Shown: piece by piece, positions 46,127 through 55,012 of the stretch
Numbering within the stretch: position 1 is the first letter of the stretch
How the letters are laid out: the number at the start of each line of letters is the position of its first letter
NCBI GenBank assembly: GCA_949288415.1
Contig: CASEKE010000015.1
Span: 33,753-97,752, forward strand
Direction: 5' to 3'
Origin: an uncultured Spirochaetales bacterium
GTDB taxonomy: Bacteria > Spirochaetota > Spirochaetia > Sphaerochaetales > Sphaerochaetaceae
DNA: 64,000 nt
The notes under the pieces: model-generated
Database searches by the model: none
What the model was told of the DNA's origin: nothing
Seen by the model: the letters and a program-made list of their open reading frames with translations, nothing else
Translations under genes and position numbers: made by a program

Positions 46127-47073
46127 CACTTGAGAAGTCCGAGGACCTTTTCTTCGAGATTCTCTGCCGTGAACCCGAAGGCAGGTGCGAGATACTTGAG
46201 ATTGCCGACTTCTCCGAAGCGCTCCCCTACGCACATGAAATCCATCTTGCAAGGAGCTGTCCTTACGACATGAGCCGCTATCATCTCGCCGACTCCTCCG
46301 GCATAGCGTCCGTTCTCGCACACCACCATGCGTCCGCAGCGCTCGACAAGCCTGTCTATCAGCTCGATATCGAGAGGTCTGATCGTATGGAGGTCGACCA
46401 CGGAAACGTCCACTCCCTTCTCCTTCAGGTTTTTCGCAGCGGCAAGGGCCGTATCGACCATCAGGGCTCCAGTGGCGACTATTGCGCAGTCTTTTCCGTC
46501 GAGCAGTTCCACTCCCTTGCCAAGAGTTATGGTATCCTCAGCCTTGTAACGGAAGGTTATGCCCTTTCTCGGAGTTCTCGTATAGCTCATCTTTCCGCTG
46601 TAGTAGATCTGCTTGGTAAGCTCGTAGAGACTCATTCCATCGCTTGGTTCGACTATGACCATTCCGGGAATCTGTCTCATCAGAGCGATATCCTCGAACG
46701 GCATATGTGTGCCTCCGTTGTACTGGGCTGTGATGCCCGGATCGCTTCCGATCACATGCACGACGCGATGGGCATATCCTACGGACAAAAAGAGCTGGTC
46801 GTACATTCTTCTCGAGGCAAAACATCCGAAGCTGTGTATGAACGGAGTCAGACCGACACTGGACAGTCCACCTGCGACCGCAGCCATGTTGGCCTCCGCG
46901 ATGCCGCAATTGAAGAACCTGTCGGGAAAGGCCTTCTGGAACGAAGTGGAACCGATGCACGAAGAAAGATCCGCATCGAGGAATACGATATCGTCATGCT
47001 CCGCGGCCAGGTCCGTGACCGCACCTATCACCGCTTCCTTGTAATGGCTGTAGTTTGTCACATCCTTCATCAT
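46126..47073 (-). CDS. transketolase, C-terminal subunit
   Basis: A 315-residue half-transketolase holding the pyrimidine-binding and C-terminal domains. FLDADLSSCIGSTSFQKAFPDRFFNCGIAEANM includes the conserved catalytic-type Glu; the HSFGCFASRRMYDQ strand and TGALMVDTALAAAKNL domain follow. With the N-terminal subunit (47070-47909) it forms one active enzyme that moves two-carbon ketol units between sugar phosphates. The genes overlap by 4 bp (ATGA). Split transketolases are common in anaerobic bacteria and archaea. Confidence 0.92.
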   Translation of the reverse strand: MMKDVTNYSHYKEAVIGAVTDLAAEHDDIVFLDADLSSCIGSTSFQKAFPDRFFNCGIAEANMAAVAGGLSSVGLTPFIHSFGCFASRRMYDQLFLSVGYAHRVVHVIGSDPGITAQYNGGTHMPFEDIALMRQIPGMVIVEPSDGMSLYELTKQIYYSGKMSYTRTPRKGITFRYKAEDTITLGKGVELLDGKDCAIVATGALMVDTALAAAKNLKEKGVDVSVVDLHTIRPLDIELIDRLVERCGRMVVCENGRYAGGVGEMIAAHVVRTAPCKMDFMCVGERFGEVGNLKYLAPAFGFTAENLEEKVLGLLK

Positions 47074-47909
47074 CTTGCCTCTCCTTCTCTCTCCCTGAGC
47101 GCCTTGATCGAGGCCTCAGCCTTCTCGTGGTCGATCGGCATGGAGTGATTGCTCTTTATACCTTCGCCCGGGATGAATCCATGGGATTTCTGCGTATGGA
47201 GAATTATCATGTGCGGCTTTCCCTTGACGCTCTTGGCCTTTCCGATCGCGTCGGCAATCTGCTCGAAGTCATGTCCGTCGATTTCGTAGGCATCCCAGCC
47301 GAACGTCTCGTAGCGCTCCTTGAGACCATGCATCGGGATGATGTTCTCCGTATAATCATCCAGCTGCTGACCGTTCAGATCGGTAAAGGCGATGAGATTG
47401 TCAAGCTTCCATGCTCCGGCAGATTCCGCGGCCTCCCAGACTTCGCCCTCCTGGCTCTCGCCGTCTCCGACGATGCAGTAAGTCCAAGCCTGGTACTTTT
47501 TGATTCTCTGTCCCAGAGCGATGCCGACAGCGGCGCTTATTCCCTGGCCCAGAGAGCCTGCAGTGAAGTCCACACCGGGGGTCTTGGTCATGTCGACATG
47601 GCTGGGAAGCATTGTTCCGCCCTGGTTGAGCGTTCCTAGCCACTCGAGAGGGAAATACCCCTTTTTGGCAAGGATCGCATAGACCGCAGGCCCGCTGTGT
47701 CCCTTCGAGAGCACGAAGCGGTCCCTCTCAGGCCAGGAGGGATCCTCCGGCCGGATGTTCATCTCATGGTAGTAGAGATACGTTATCGTTTCGACGATGG
47801 ACATCGAACCGCCGATGTGACCCGACCCGAACGAGGCGATGCATTCGATCGTCTTCACCCTTGTGTCAAGAGCCTCATCCTTCAGCATCTGTAAAAGCTT
47901 CTTATCCAC
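47070..47909 (-). CDS. transketolase, N-terminal subunit
   Basis: A 279-residue thiamine-diphosphate-binding half. GSGHIGGSMSIVETITYLYY at the start, LSKGHSGPAVYAIL, and the ThDP motif IVGDGESQEGEVWEAAESAG (GDG to the downstream Asn) are all present. The start is GTG 47909 with AGGAG 6 nt upstream. It lies 9 bp downstream of the class II aldolase gene, so the aldolase and transketolase halves act from one transcript, presumably on pentose or deoxy-sugar phosphates. Confidence 0.93.
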   Translation of the reverse strand: MDKKLLQMLKDEALDTRVKTIECIASFGSGHIGGSMSIVETITYLYYHEMNIRPEDPSWPERDRFVLSKGHSGPAVYAILAKKGYFPLEWLGTLNQGGTMLPSHVDMTKTPGVDFTAGSLGQGISAAVGIALGQRIKKYQAWTYCIVGDGESQEGEVWEAAESAGAWKLDNLIAFTDLNGQQLDDYTENIIPMHGLKERYETFGWDAYEIDGHDFEQIADAIGKAKSVKGKPHMIILHTQKSHGFIPGEGIKSNHSMPIDHEKAEASIKALREREGEAR

Positions 47910-47918
47910 AACTGACTC

Positions 47919-48569
47919 CTATTCATTCTTGTTCTTGTATACTCTGTCTATCTCCTTCATTCTGTCCTCGGTAAGAGGTACAGGGGTGAAGGAGGATGTG
48001 CACATCATGGTCATCGTCGCAGCCTGCTCGAGACATTCGAGACGATCGAATGCGTTCAAAAGGCTCTCACCTACGGCTACAGCTCCATGGTTCTCCAGCA
48101 GAAGCACCGGGGAAAGCTCGGAATATTCCGCCACGGACGCAGCAAGTTCCTCGGTGCCCATGAGGGCATACGGCACCTTGAACACATTGCCCAGAAGATA
48201 CCAGCTCTCTGCGATGAGGTCGGTCCGTATCGGTTCGGCCAGCGCGGAGAAAAGACTCGCCACGGTCGGGTGGCTGTGGCATACTGCCTTGGCCGATGCA
48301 TTCTCCAGGTATATCAACCTATGCATGGAACTCTCGATGGAAAGCTTCAGATGAGGCGTCAGGTTCTCACCGGTAAGAATGTCGACCTCTGCTATGTCAT
48401 CGGCCTTCAGAGAGGCCTTGTCCAAGCCGGAAGGTGTGATCAGCATGATTCCCTCAAACCTTGCGGAAACGTTACCGCCGGTCGCCGTAGTAAGTTTTCT
48501 GTCATATAGCCGCTTCATGGTCGCCGCAACCGCGGCCTTCATCTGCAACTTCATCATATCAAGGAACAT
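47919..48569 (-). CDS. class II aldolase/adducin family protein
   Basis: A 216-residue zinc aldolase related to L-fuculose-1-phosphate aldolase. GGNVSARFEGIMLITPSG binds the phosphate; the zinc His residues are in VCHSHPTVASLF and LLENHGAVAVG, with a third His nearer the C-terminus not confirmed. It would cleave a ketose phosphate into dihydroxyacetone phosphate and an aldehyde, though related family members are epimerases. No ribosome binding site is evident before ATG 48569; the in-frame ATG at 48557 is possible. Confidence 0.83.
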   Translation of the reverse strand: MFLDMMKLQMKAAVAATMKRLYDRKLTTATGGNVSARFEGIMLITPSGLDKASLKADDIAEVDILTGENLTPHLKLSIESSMHRLIYLENASAKAVCHSHPTVASLFSALAEPIRTDLIAESWYLLGNVFKVPYALMGTEELAASVAEYSELSPVLLLENHGAVAVGESLLNAFDRLECLEQAATMTMMCTSSFTPVPLTEDRMKEIDRVYKNKNE

Positions 48570-48642
48570 TCTAACATAAGAAAAACCGAAACACTACAGG
48601 AAAAACACAGGGCGGAGCACGTCTGCAGTCCGAGTTCCAAGG

Positions 48643-48671
48643 TTGGCAATCTTACGATTACTCTATATAAT
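48643..48671 (+). promoter_or_regulatory. promoter of proS
   Basis: TTGGCA (48643-48648), 17 bp, then a perfect TATAAT (48666-48671). The leader is about 18 nt with GTGGAG before the ATG. Confidence 0.8.
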
Positions 48672-48696
48672 ATAGGCCTAGTGGAGATATAGCATC

Positions 48697-50454
48697 ATGA
48701 GAATGTCCAATATGTTTTCCCGTACCCTGAGGGAGGCTCCGAGCGGAGCGGACTGCAAGGGCTACGAGTATCTTCTGAGAGCAGGCTACATCAAACAGCT
48801 TGGAACCGGAATCTTTTCCCTTCTTCCCCTCGGCTTCAGAAGCATAACAAAGATCCAGAACATCGTCAGGGAAGAGATGAACAGAATCGGCGGCCAAGAG
48901 ATTCTTATGCCGGTCGTCAATCCGGCCGACATATGGAAGGAGACCGGAAGGTACTATTCCATAGACAAGGAAATGGCACGTTTCGAAGACCGTTGCGGAA
49001 GGGACATGGTACTCGCCATGACCCACGAGGAAGCTGTCACCGATCTTGCCAGAGGCGAGATCGATTCCTACAAGAGGCTTCCGCTCATGGTCTATCAGAT
49101 CCAGACCAAGTTCCGTGACGACCCGCGTCCCAGGGCCGGCCTCATCAGGGTCCGCGAATTCACGATGAAGGACTCCTACTCCTTCGACCGCGACCAGGCA
49201 GGACTCGAGAAGATCTACGCAGCTCACTACAACACATACTTCAGGATATTCTCCAGATGCGGACTGCCATGCATCGCCGTCGCATCAGACACGGGCATGA
49301 TGGGTGGAAAAGTCGCACACGAATACATGTACCTTACCCCGATCGGAGAAGATACGATCATCACCTGCGACAAATGCGGCTATACTGCGAACAGGCAGGT
49401 AGCCACGTTCAAGAAGGAATGTCGCAAGCAGGAAATGAAAGCTATCGAGAAGATCGAGACACCGCACGCATCCACGATCGATGACCTTGCCTCGTTCCTG
49501 GGCATTTCGCCCGAAGAGACCTGCAAAGCGGTCTTCATGGTCGGTTCGTTCGTAAACGACAGGACCGGAGAGGAGCATGACAAGCTCATAGTCGCTCTTA
49601 TAAGAGGTGACCTGGAAGTCGAAGAGGCGAAACTCCAGCATGCGGCCAAGGCAAACGATATCAGGCCAGCACACACGGAGGAGATTCTCGAGTGCGGCAT
49701 GGTTCCGGGCTTTGCGTCGCCGATCGGAGCAAAGACGGAGAAGTTCATCACCATCGTCGACGACAGCGTCGCATATTCAAACAACCTCGTCGCAGGAGCG
49801 AACGAGGAAGGCTTCCATTTCCTCAACACGAACTTCGGACGTGACTTCCAGGGAGAGGTTGCCGATATCGCCTCGGCACGCGGCGGCTACTCATGCCCGG
49901 TCTGCGGAGCTCCGCTCACTTCATCCAAGGGCGTCGAGATCGGAAACATATTCCAGCTCGGGACCAAGTACTCCGATGCAATGAACTGCTTCTTCCAGGA
50001 CGAGGACGGACGTCAGAAGCCTGTGATCATGGGTTGCTACGGAATAGGAATAGGAAGACTCCTTGCATGCCTTGCTGAAGAGTACAACGACGACAGCGGA
50101 CTCAAACTGCCGATCGTGGTCGCACCGTACCAGGTACATCTGGTATCGCTCGTGAAGGACACGGCGATTGCGGAAAAGATATACCAGGAACTAGAAGATG
50201 CGGGCATAGAGGTTCTATATGACGACAGGAAGGAATCCGCAGGCGTAAAGTTCGCAGATGCCGATATAATCGGCGTTCCTATCAGGATAACGCTTGGCAA
50301 CAGGAGCCTCAAGGACGGCAACGTGGAAGTCAAGCTCAGAGGAACCGGAGAGGTCACCCACTACTCGATCGACGGTCTCAAGGACCAGATCCTCGAGGAG
50401 ATAAGAAAGGAAGAGAAGAAGATCGCCGACAATATCGTCGAGAAGAATCTCTGA
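48697..50454 (+). CDS. proS: prolyl-tRNA synthetase, bacterial type
   Basis: A 585-residue class II synthetase. The N-terminal FSRTLREAPSGADCKGYEYLLRAGYI, the class II motif segments (EILMPVVNPADIW, FRDDPRPRAGLIRVREFTMKDSYSF) and the GCYGIGIGRLLACLAEEY region identify the ProS type 1. The central YbaK-like editing domain is present (about 225-385; TIDDLASFLGISPEETCKAVF), which clears Ala-tRNAPro. The C-terminal anticodon domain is normal. Single gene between a clear promoter and a strong terminator. Confidence 0.97.
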   Translation: MRMSNMFSRTLREAPSGADCKGYEYLLRAGYIKQLGTGIFSLLPLGFRSITKIQNIVREEMNRIGGQEILMPVVNPADIWKETGRYYSIDKEMARFEDRCGRDMVLAMTHEEAVTDLARGEIDSYKRLPLMVYQIQTKFRDDPRPRAGLIRVREFTMKDSYSFDRDQAGLEKIYAAHYNTYFRIFSRCGLPCIAVASDTGMMGGKVAHEYMYLTPIGEDTIITCDKCGYTANRQVATFKKECRKQEMKAIEKIETPHASTIDDLASFLGISPEETCKAVFMVGSFVNDRTGEEHDKLIVALIRGDLEVEEAKLQHAAKANDIRPAHTEEILECGMVPGFASPIGAKTEKFITIVDDSVAYSNNLVAGANEEGFHFLNTNFGRDFQGEVADIASARGGYSCPVCGAPLTSSKGVEIGNIFQLGTKYSDAMNCFFQDEDGRQKPVIMGCYGIGIGRLLACLAEEYNDDSGLKLPIVVAPYQVHLVSLVKDTAIAEKIYQELEDAGIEVLYDDRKESAGVKFADADIIGVPIRITLGNRSLKDGNVEVKLRGTGEVTHYSIDGLKDQILEEIRKEEKKIADNIVEKNL

Positions 50455-50462
50455 TACGGAAA

Positions 50463-50494
50463 GGAGCCATCTGCACGATGGCTTCTTTTTTTTT
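50463..50494. terminator. rho-independent terminator of proS
   Basis: GGAGCCATC and GATGGCTTC form a 9-bp stem (with a G-T pair), 5-nt loop and nine T residues. It may also serve the convergent nitroreductase gene weakly. Confidence 0.9.
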
Positions 50495-50501
50495 CGGCGA
50501 T

Positions 50502-50999
50502 CTACTCGATCCAGGTAACGGTACCTTCTTTGAGTTCCTTGTTCTTGGGACCGGCCGCCGGATACCCAAGTGCAAGACAGCCGTAAGCTCTGTAGCCTGC
50601 GGGCACTCCGAAGGATACGAGGTTTTCCGCCTTCTCCGAGGTCTTGTTGATCCTATTGATCCAAACCGATCCAAGACCGAGGGCATGGCCGGCAAGCATC
50701 ATGTTCTCGAGAGCGCACGAAGTATCGTACGGCGCAAAGGCGTTTCCCTTTTCATAGCTGACAATTATGAAGGCAGGGGCATCGTAGCAGATCGATGTAT
50801 CGTTTCCCTGTACGTATGATCCAAGTTCACGGAGCTTCTCTGCATCCGTTATTACGGTAAAATGCCACCCCTGGGTATTCATGCCTGATGCGGCATGCCT
50901 TCCTGCATCTACGACCTTCTCCAGCTTTTCCTTCTCTACCTTCCTCTTTTCGAAAGACCTGATCGATCGTCTGGTCATTATTGCATCCAATGCTTCCAT
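50502..50999 (-). CDS. nitroreductase family protein
   Basis: A 165-residue FMN-dependent reductase. The N-terminal TRRSIRSFEKRKVEKEKLE, the central AASGMNTQGWHFTVI and ALGLGSVWINR segments are typical of the compact nitroreductase group. Such enzymes reduce nitro, quinone or flavin substrates with NAD(P)H; the natural substrate is unknown. ATG 50999 has GGGAGAA upstream. Upstream in-frame codons to 51080 lie in non-coding sequence. Divergent from the alpha-mannosidase gene. Confidence 0.9.
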   Translation of the reverse strand: MEALDAIMTRRSIRSFEKRKVEKEKLEKVVDAGRHAASGMNTQGWHFTVITDAEKLRELGSYVQGNDTSICYDAPAFIIVSYEKGNAFAPYDTSCALENMMLAGHALGLGSVWINRINKTSEKAENLVSFGVPAGYRAYGCLALGYPAAGPKNKELKEGTVTWIE

Positions 51000-51109
51000 A
51001 GTTGTTTTCTCCCATGAAAAAATATAATACCGAAAACAGAAATCATGTAAGTGAAATCCGCCTTTTCTTCCGCCTTTCATGCTATACTTCCCATCGAAGG
51101 AGAACCAGG

Positions 51110-54100
51110 ATGCAAGGTTGGGAGATGAAAGGCAGGCGCGAAATCGCCTACGACAGAGTCAGAGAGTTCATGACAAGGCTCAAGAAGTGCTTCATGGCAG
51201 ACTGCATCGAAGCCGAGGCCGAGGTATACGTCACACCTCTGAGACTTAAGCTGGAAGAGACCGTCGATCTGGATCGAAGGCCGATCGGACCGGGCGATAA
51301 ATGGGGTGAGAACTGGGATTCCGCCTACTACAGGCTGATATTCAGGATCCCCGATGACCTGAAAGGCTGCAGCCTTGCGGTAAAGCTCAATCTCGGCGGA
51401 GAGATGCTGGTATACGACGAGAGCGGGGAACCTCTGTACGGACTCTCGAACCACAGCGTCTATGACGACAGCAACGTGAAGAACATCCATCTCGTCGGAT
51501 CGACCGACCAGGACGAAATCGTCATGTTCGTCGAGACGGCGGCAAACGAACTCTTCGGCCTCGACATGGACAAGCACCTGATCACCAGGAAGGAAAAAGA
51601 TGCGGAAGGACATAGAAATGGCGTATACGCCTACGCCATCCTGGGACGCTGGCAGGAGGATATATGGAACCTGCATCAGGACATGGAAGTTCTTCTCAGC
51701 CTATATGAATCGCTGGACGAATGTTCTACGCGGGCCGTAAGGATTCTCTCCGCGCTGTTCGAAGCGGCGAACTCCTACAGCGAACACGGGGCTTTGTTCT
51801 CTGACGGAATACTCGGAAAGGTCCTTGAAGCGACAAACGGTTCGGATGCTCTCTCGACCACGGCGATCGGACATGCCCACATCGACACAGCATGGCTGTG
51901 GCCGTTGGCGGAGACACACAGGAAGGTGGCACGTACATTCGCAAGCCAGATGGACAATATCGACAGCAACCCGACCTACATCTTCGGGGCATCCTCCCCG
52001 CAGCAGTACCTCTGGACGAAAAACGAGCATCCGGGCCTCTACGGGAGAATCAGGAAAGCGATTGCAGATGGTCGTTGGGAACTTCTCGGCGGCATGTGGG
52101 TCGAGCCCGACTGCAATCTGATTTCCGGAGAGTCGTTCGTAAGACAGTTCCTATACGGAAAACGATTCTTCATGAGGGAATTCGGTAAGGATGTGAAGAC
52201 ATGCTGGATTCCGGACGTGTTCGGCTATCCTGCCTCCATGCCGCAACTTCTCAAGCGTGCCGGAATCGACTGCTTCATAACGATAAAGATGTCATGGTCC
52301 AAGAACAACAAGTTCCCGTACGACACGTTCATATGGAAAGGACTGGACAATTCCGAAGTGCTTGTACACTTCCCACCGGAGCACGACTACAACTCCAAGG
52401 CGCTTCCCAAAAACCTGATCGTAGCCGAAAGAAACTTTGCGGAAAAGGATCGGCTAGACGAATTCCTGACACTTGCCGGAATAGGCGACGGCGGAGGCGG
52501 TCCTAAGGCAGAACACCTTGAAAGAATCACGCGGCAAGGCGATCTTGCCGGAATTCCGAAGGCAAGCTGGGGCCATGTCGAGGACTTCGTAGCACGGCTC
52601 GAAAAAAAGAAGGATCTGCTGATGAGATACAAGGGCGAGCTTTATCTCGAGTATCATAGAGGAACCTATACATCCCAAGCGGCGCAGAAGAGAAACAACA
52701 GGCTCTTCGAAGAGAATCTCAAGCTTGTCGAGGCGCTGTATGCCGACCGGTTGGACGAGTACCCCGATCTCGAACGGGATATAGAGGATGCGCTCACACT
52801 GCAGTTCCATGACATCCTTCCCGGTTCCTCGATAACAAAGGTATACGAAGAATCTACAATCATCTACAGGAGGATATTCGACGACTTCAGGCGTCTTGTC
52901 GAGGCAAGAGCGGAAGGTGCCGAGGCCATACACACTTCCTTCTTCGAAAGGAAGGCCGACAGGGATCCGAAGTTCATCGCCTTCTTCAACCCCGGCATGG
53001 AAGCAAAAGACAGCATACTGCTTGAGGTTCCTGCAATCGGAGAAGGTAACGGACGCCTCGGGAATCACCCGGTATCGACAGCGGACGGACGGAGTTTCGT
53101 TCTTATGCCTCTCAAAAGCGGATGGACATGTCTGCCGTTCGAAAGGACATCGGAGACCTGCAAAAAAGATTCCGGTACAGTTCTCGAGAACGAAGACGTA
53201 ATCTATCGCTTCGGAGAGAACGGGACCATAGTCGAGGCGAAGGACAAAAAAAGTGGAGAGGATCTGTTCCAAAATAGGGTTGCGAACATCCTTTCGCTGT
53301 ACCACGACGAGCCGCATACATACGAAGCTTGGGACATAGATTTCTACTACAAGGACATGGTCTGCAACGATCTCGAACCTTGCGGACGGACGGAAAGAAC
53401 CATCGCCGACGCTTTCTCGTCGATCACTTTCCTATACAGGACCAAGACCTCGTCGATACGGCAGACGATCGTCCTGCCGGCAAATGGATACCAGCTGTTC
53501 TTCACGACGTTTGTCGAATGGCACGACGAAAGAAAGCTGCTGCGCGTAAGCTTCCCTGTGGACAGCAACGTGGAATACGCAGACTGCGACATAGCCTACG
53601 GTACGACAAAAAGAAAGACGCATGTACAGAACGAATGGGATTTCGCGAAATTCGAGTTTCCGGCGAGGAATTTCGTCAACGTCGGGAATCTTGCGTTGTC
53701 ATCCGATTCCAAGTACGGCTATGCCGCACGCGACGGAGAGCTTTCCATGAGCCTTCTGAGAAGCCCGATCTATCCGGATCCGCACGCAGACATGGGACGG
53801 CATGAATTCACATATTCGATCATCCCGCATCCGGGAAAGCAACTCGACGAAAGCGATGTGAGGATGAGGGCCTCCTTCCTTTCCGCCGTTCCCCTATCCT
53901 TCTGTACCGAGCATCCGATCGAGGAGAAACCTCTTGTCTATAGCCTCGAGAACAGCGGATGCAGCATAGGTGCGCTCAAGAAAGCCGAGGACGGGAAGCA
54001 TCTGGCAATCAGGATCGTGGAGCTGGAAGGGAAGAAACAGGAAGTGAGGATCGTAGGGAAAAAGAAGGATATCGTTCTAGTCGAGACCGATCTTCTGGAG

Positions 54101-54187
54101 CGGCCTCTCAAGGACGGACTGCGTCTGGAAGACGACCCGGTCTTCACGATCGGACCATACGAGATAAGGACCTTCGTGGAACAGTGA
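51110..54187 (+). CDS. GH38 alpha-mannosidase
   Basis: A 1025-residue glycoside hydrolase of family 38. Metal and catalytic residues appear in GHAHIDTAWLWPLAET (His, Asp ligands) and WIPDVFGYPASMPQ (Asp nucleophile), with a further His in the HFPPEHDYNS segment. The central helical and C-terminal beta domains are complete. No signal peptide, so it trims imported mannosides in the cytoplasm. AAGGAG is 8 nt before ATG 51110; in-frame codons upstream (from 51002) are in non-coding sequence. MKGR at 51125 is an alternative start. Confidence 0.93.
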   Translation: MQGWEMKGRREIAYDRVREFMTRLKKCFMADCIEAEAEVYVTPLRLKLEETVDLDRRPIGPGDKWGENWDSAYYRLIFRIPDDLKGCSLAVKLNLGGEMLVYDESGEPLYGLSNHSVYDDSNVKNIHLVGSTDQDEIVMFVETAANELFGLDMDKHLITRKEKDAEGHRNGVYAYAILGRWQEDIWNLHQDMEVLLSLYESLDECSTRAVRILSALFEAANSYSEHGALFSDGILGKVLEATNGSDALSTTAIGHAHIDTAWLWPLAETHRKVARTFASQMDNIDSNPTYIFGASSPQQYLWTKNEHPGLYGRIRKAIADGRWELLGGMWVEPDCNLISGESFVRQFLYGKRFFMREFGKDVKTCWIPDVFGYPASMPQLLKRAGIDCFITIKMSWSKNNKFPYDTFIWKGLDNSEVLVHFPPEHDYNSKALPKNLIVAERNFAEKDRLDEFLTLAGIGDGGGGPKAEHLERITRQGDLAGIPKASWGHVEDFVARLEKKKDLLMRYKGELYLEYHRGTYTSQAAQKRNNRLFEENLKLVEALYADRLDEYPDLERDIEDALTLQFHDILPGSSITKVYEESTIIYRRIFDDFRRLVEARAEGAEAIHTSFFERKADRDPKFIAFFNPGMEAKDSILLEVPAIGEGNGRLGNHPVSTADGRSFVLMPLKSGWTCLPFERTSETCKKDSGTVLENEDVIYRFGENGTIVEAKDKKSGEDLFQNRVANILSLYHDEPHTYEAWDIDFYYKDMVCNDLEPCGRTERTIADAFSSITFLYRTKTSSIRQTIVLPANGYQLFFTTFVEWHDERKLLRVSFPVDSNVEYADCDIAYGTTKRKTHVQNEWDFAKFEFPARNFVNVGNLALSSDSKYGYAARDGELSMSLLRSPIYPDPHADMGRHEFTYSIIPHPGKQLDESDVRMRASFLSAVPLSFCTEHPIEEKPLVYSLENSGCSIGALKKAEDGKHLAIRIVELEGKKQEVRIVGKKKDIVLVETDLLERPLKDGLRLEDDPVFTIGPYEIRTFVEQ

Positions 54188-54195
54188 AGGACAAA

Positions 54196-54223
54196 AAAGG
54201 CCGTGCCGCATAGGACGGCCTTT
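54196..54223 (+). terminator. rho-independent terminator of the alpha-mannosidase gene
   Basis: AAAGGCCGT and ACGGCCTTT form a 9-bp stem with a 10-nt loop, followed by a pyrimidine-rich tract. Confidence 0.75.
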
Positions 54224-54256
54224 CCCTTTCTTTTATCTTGAATGACATACAGACAC

Positions 54257-54282
54257 AAAAAAGAGGTGCCAGCAAGCACCTC
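54257..54282 (-). terminator. rho-independent terminator of the ankyrin gene
   Basis: On the minus strand GAGGTGC and GCACCTC form a 7-bp stem with a 6-nt loop followed by six T residues. Confidence 0.85.
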
Positions 54283-54309
54283 TCATCCTCAATAAGCCGT
54301 AGCGAAGGC

Positions 54310-54822
54310 TCAGTTGGCGCCTTTCTCCTTGAGAAGGTTGATGACATAGGTCCTCTTCGCGGCACGAGCATACTCGAGAACGGAATGGCCCTGATAGTCG
54401 CATGCATTGACATCGGCACCGCTCTTGATGAGCTGCGTAGTGATCTTAGTCTCAGGATTGCCGTTGACAGCCATGATGAGAGCCGTCTCACCGAGATAGT
54501 TCCTTGCATCGATATTCGCACCAGCTGCAAGAAGAGCCTCGATGACCTTCGGGTTCTTGCTGCTGTTGGCTGCAAGATGAAGAGCATTGGACCTGTACTT
54601 CGGCTCTGCCTCGTGGATGTCCGCTCCGGATGCGATGAGTGCGTTGAGCACTGCTACGGAATGATTGTACTGAGCTGCAAGCATGACAGGTGTGAGACCC
54701 CATTCGTTATGAGCATTCACATCCGCGCCAGCATCGATGAGCTCCTTGACGTCACGAGCCTTTGTCGCATTGACGGCCGCAGCCAGAAGCTTCTTGTTGA
54801 GAGAATCTGCATTCTTTGCCAT
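54310..54822 (-). CDS. ankyrin repeat protein
   Basis: A 170-residue cytoplasmic protein made of four to five ankyrin repeats. The repeat cores are LIDAGADVNAHNEWGLTPVM, LIASGADIHEAEPKYRSNAL, LLAAGANIDARNYLGETALI and LIKSGADVNACDYQGHSVLE. It has no signal peptide or enzyme domain, so it is probably a protein-binding scaffold; no partner is evident among its neighbours. AAGGAG is 9 nt before the ATG. It is transcribed alone and has its own terminator. Confidence 0.92.
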   Translation of the reverse strand: MAKNADSLNKKLLAAAVNATKARDVKELIDAGADVNAHNEWGLTPVMLAAQYNHSVAVLNALIASGADIHEAEPKYRSNALHLAANSSKNPKVIEALLAAGANIDARNYLGETALIMAVNGNPETKITTQLIKSGADVNACDYQGHSVLEYARAAKRTYVINLLKEKGAN

Positions 54823-55000
54823 GGTAATTATCTCCTTGATACCAATAAGCTATACTCAAATCCTGAAATTGTAAATATCAAAAATCGATAAACTTGAATT
54901 TTTCTAATAAATAACTCCTTACTTACAGAAAAATTAACACTATCGTTCTTAAAAAAAACTCTTTTTGCCTTCTTTTCATGAAAAATCATACTTTCCATTG

Positions 55001-55006
55001 TATAAT
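55001..55006 (+). promoter_or_regulatory. -10 box of add, leaderless arrangement
   Basis: A perfect TATAAT ends 6 nt before the ATG at 55013. The A/T-rich 54830-55000 interval before it holds no other feature I can name. Confidence 0.65.
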
Positions 55007-55012
55007 TGACAC

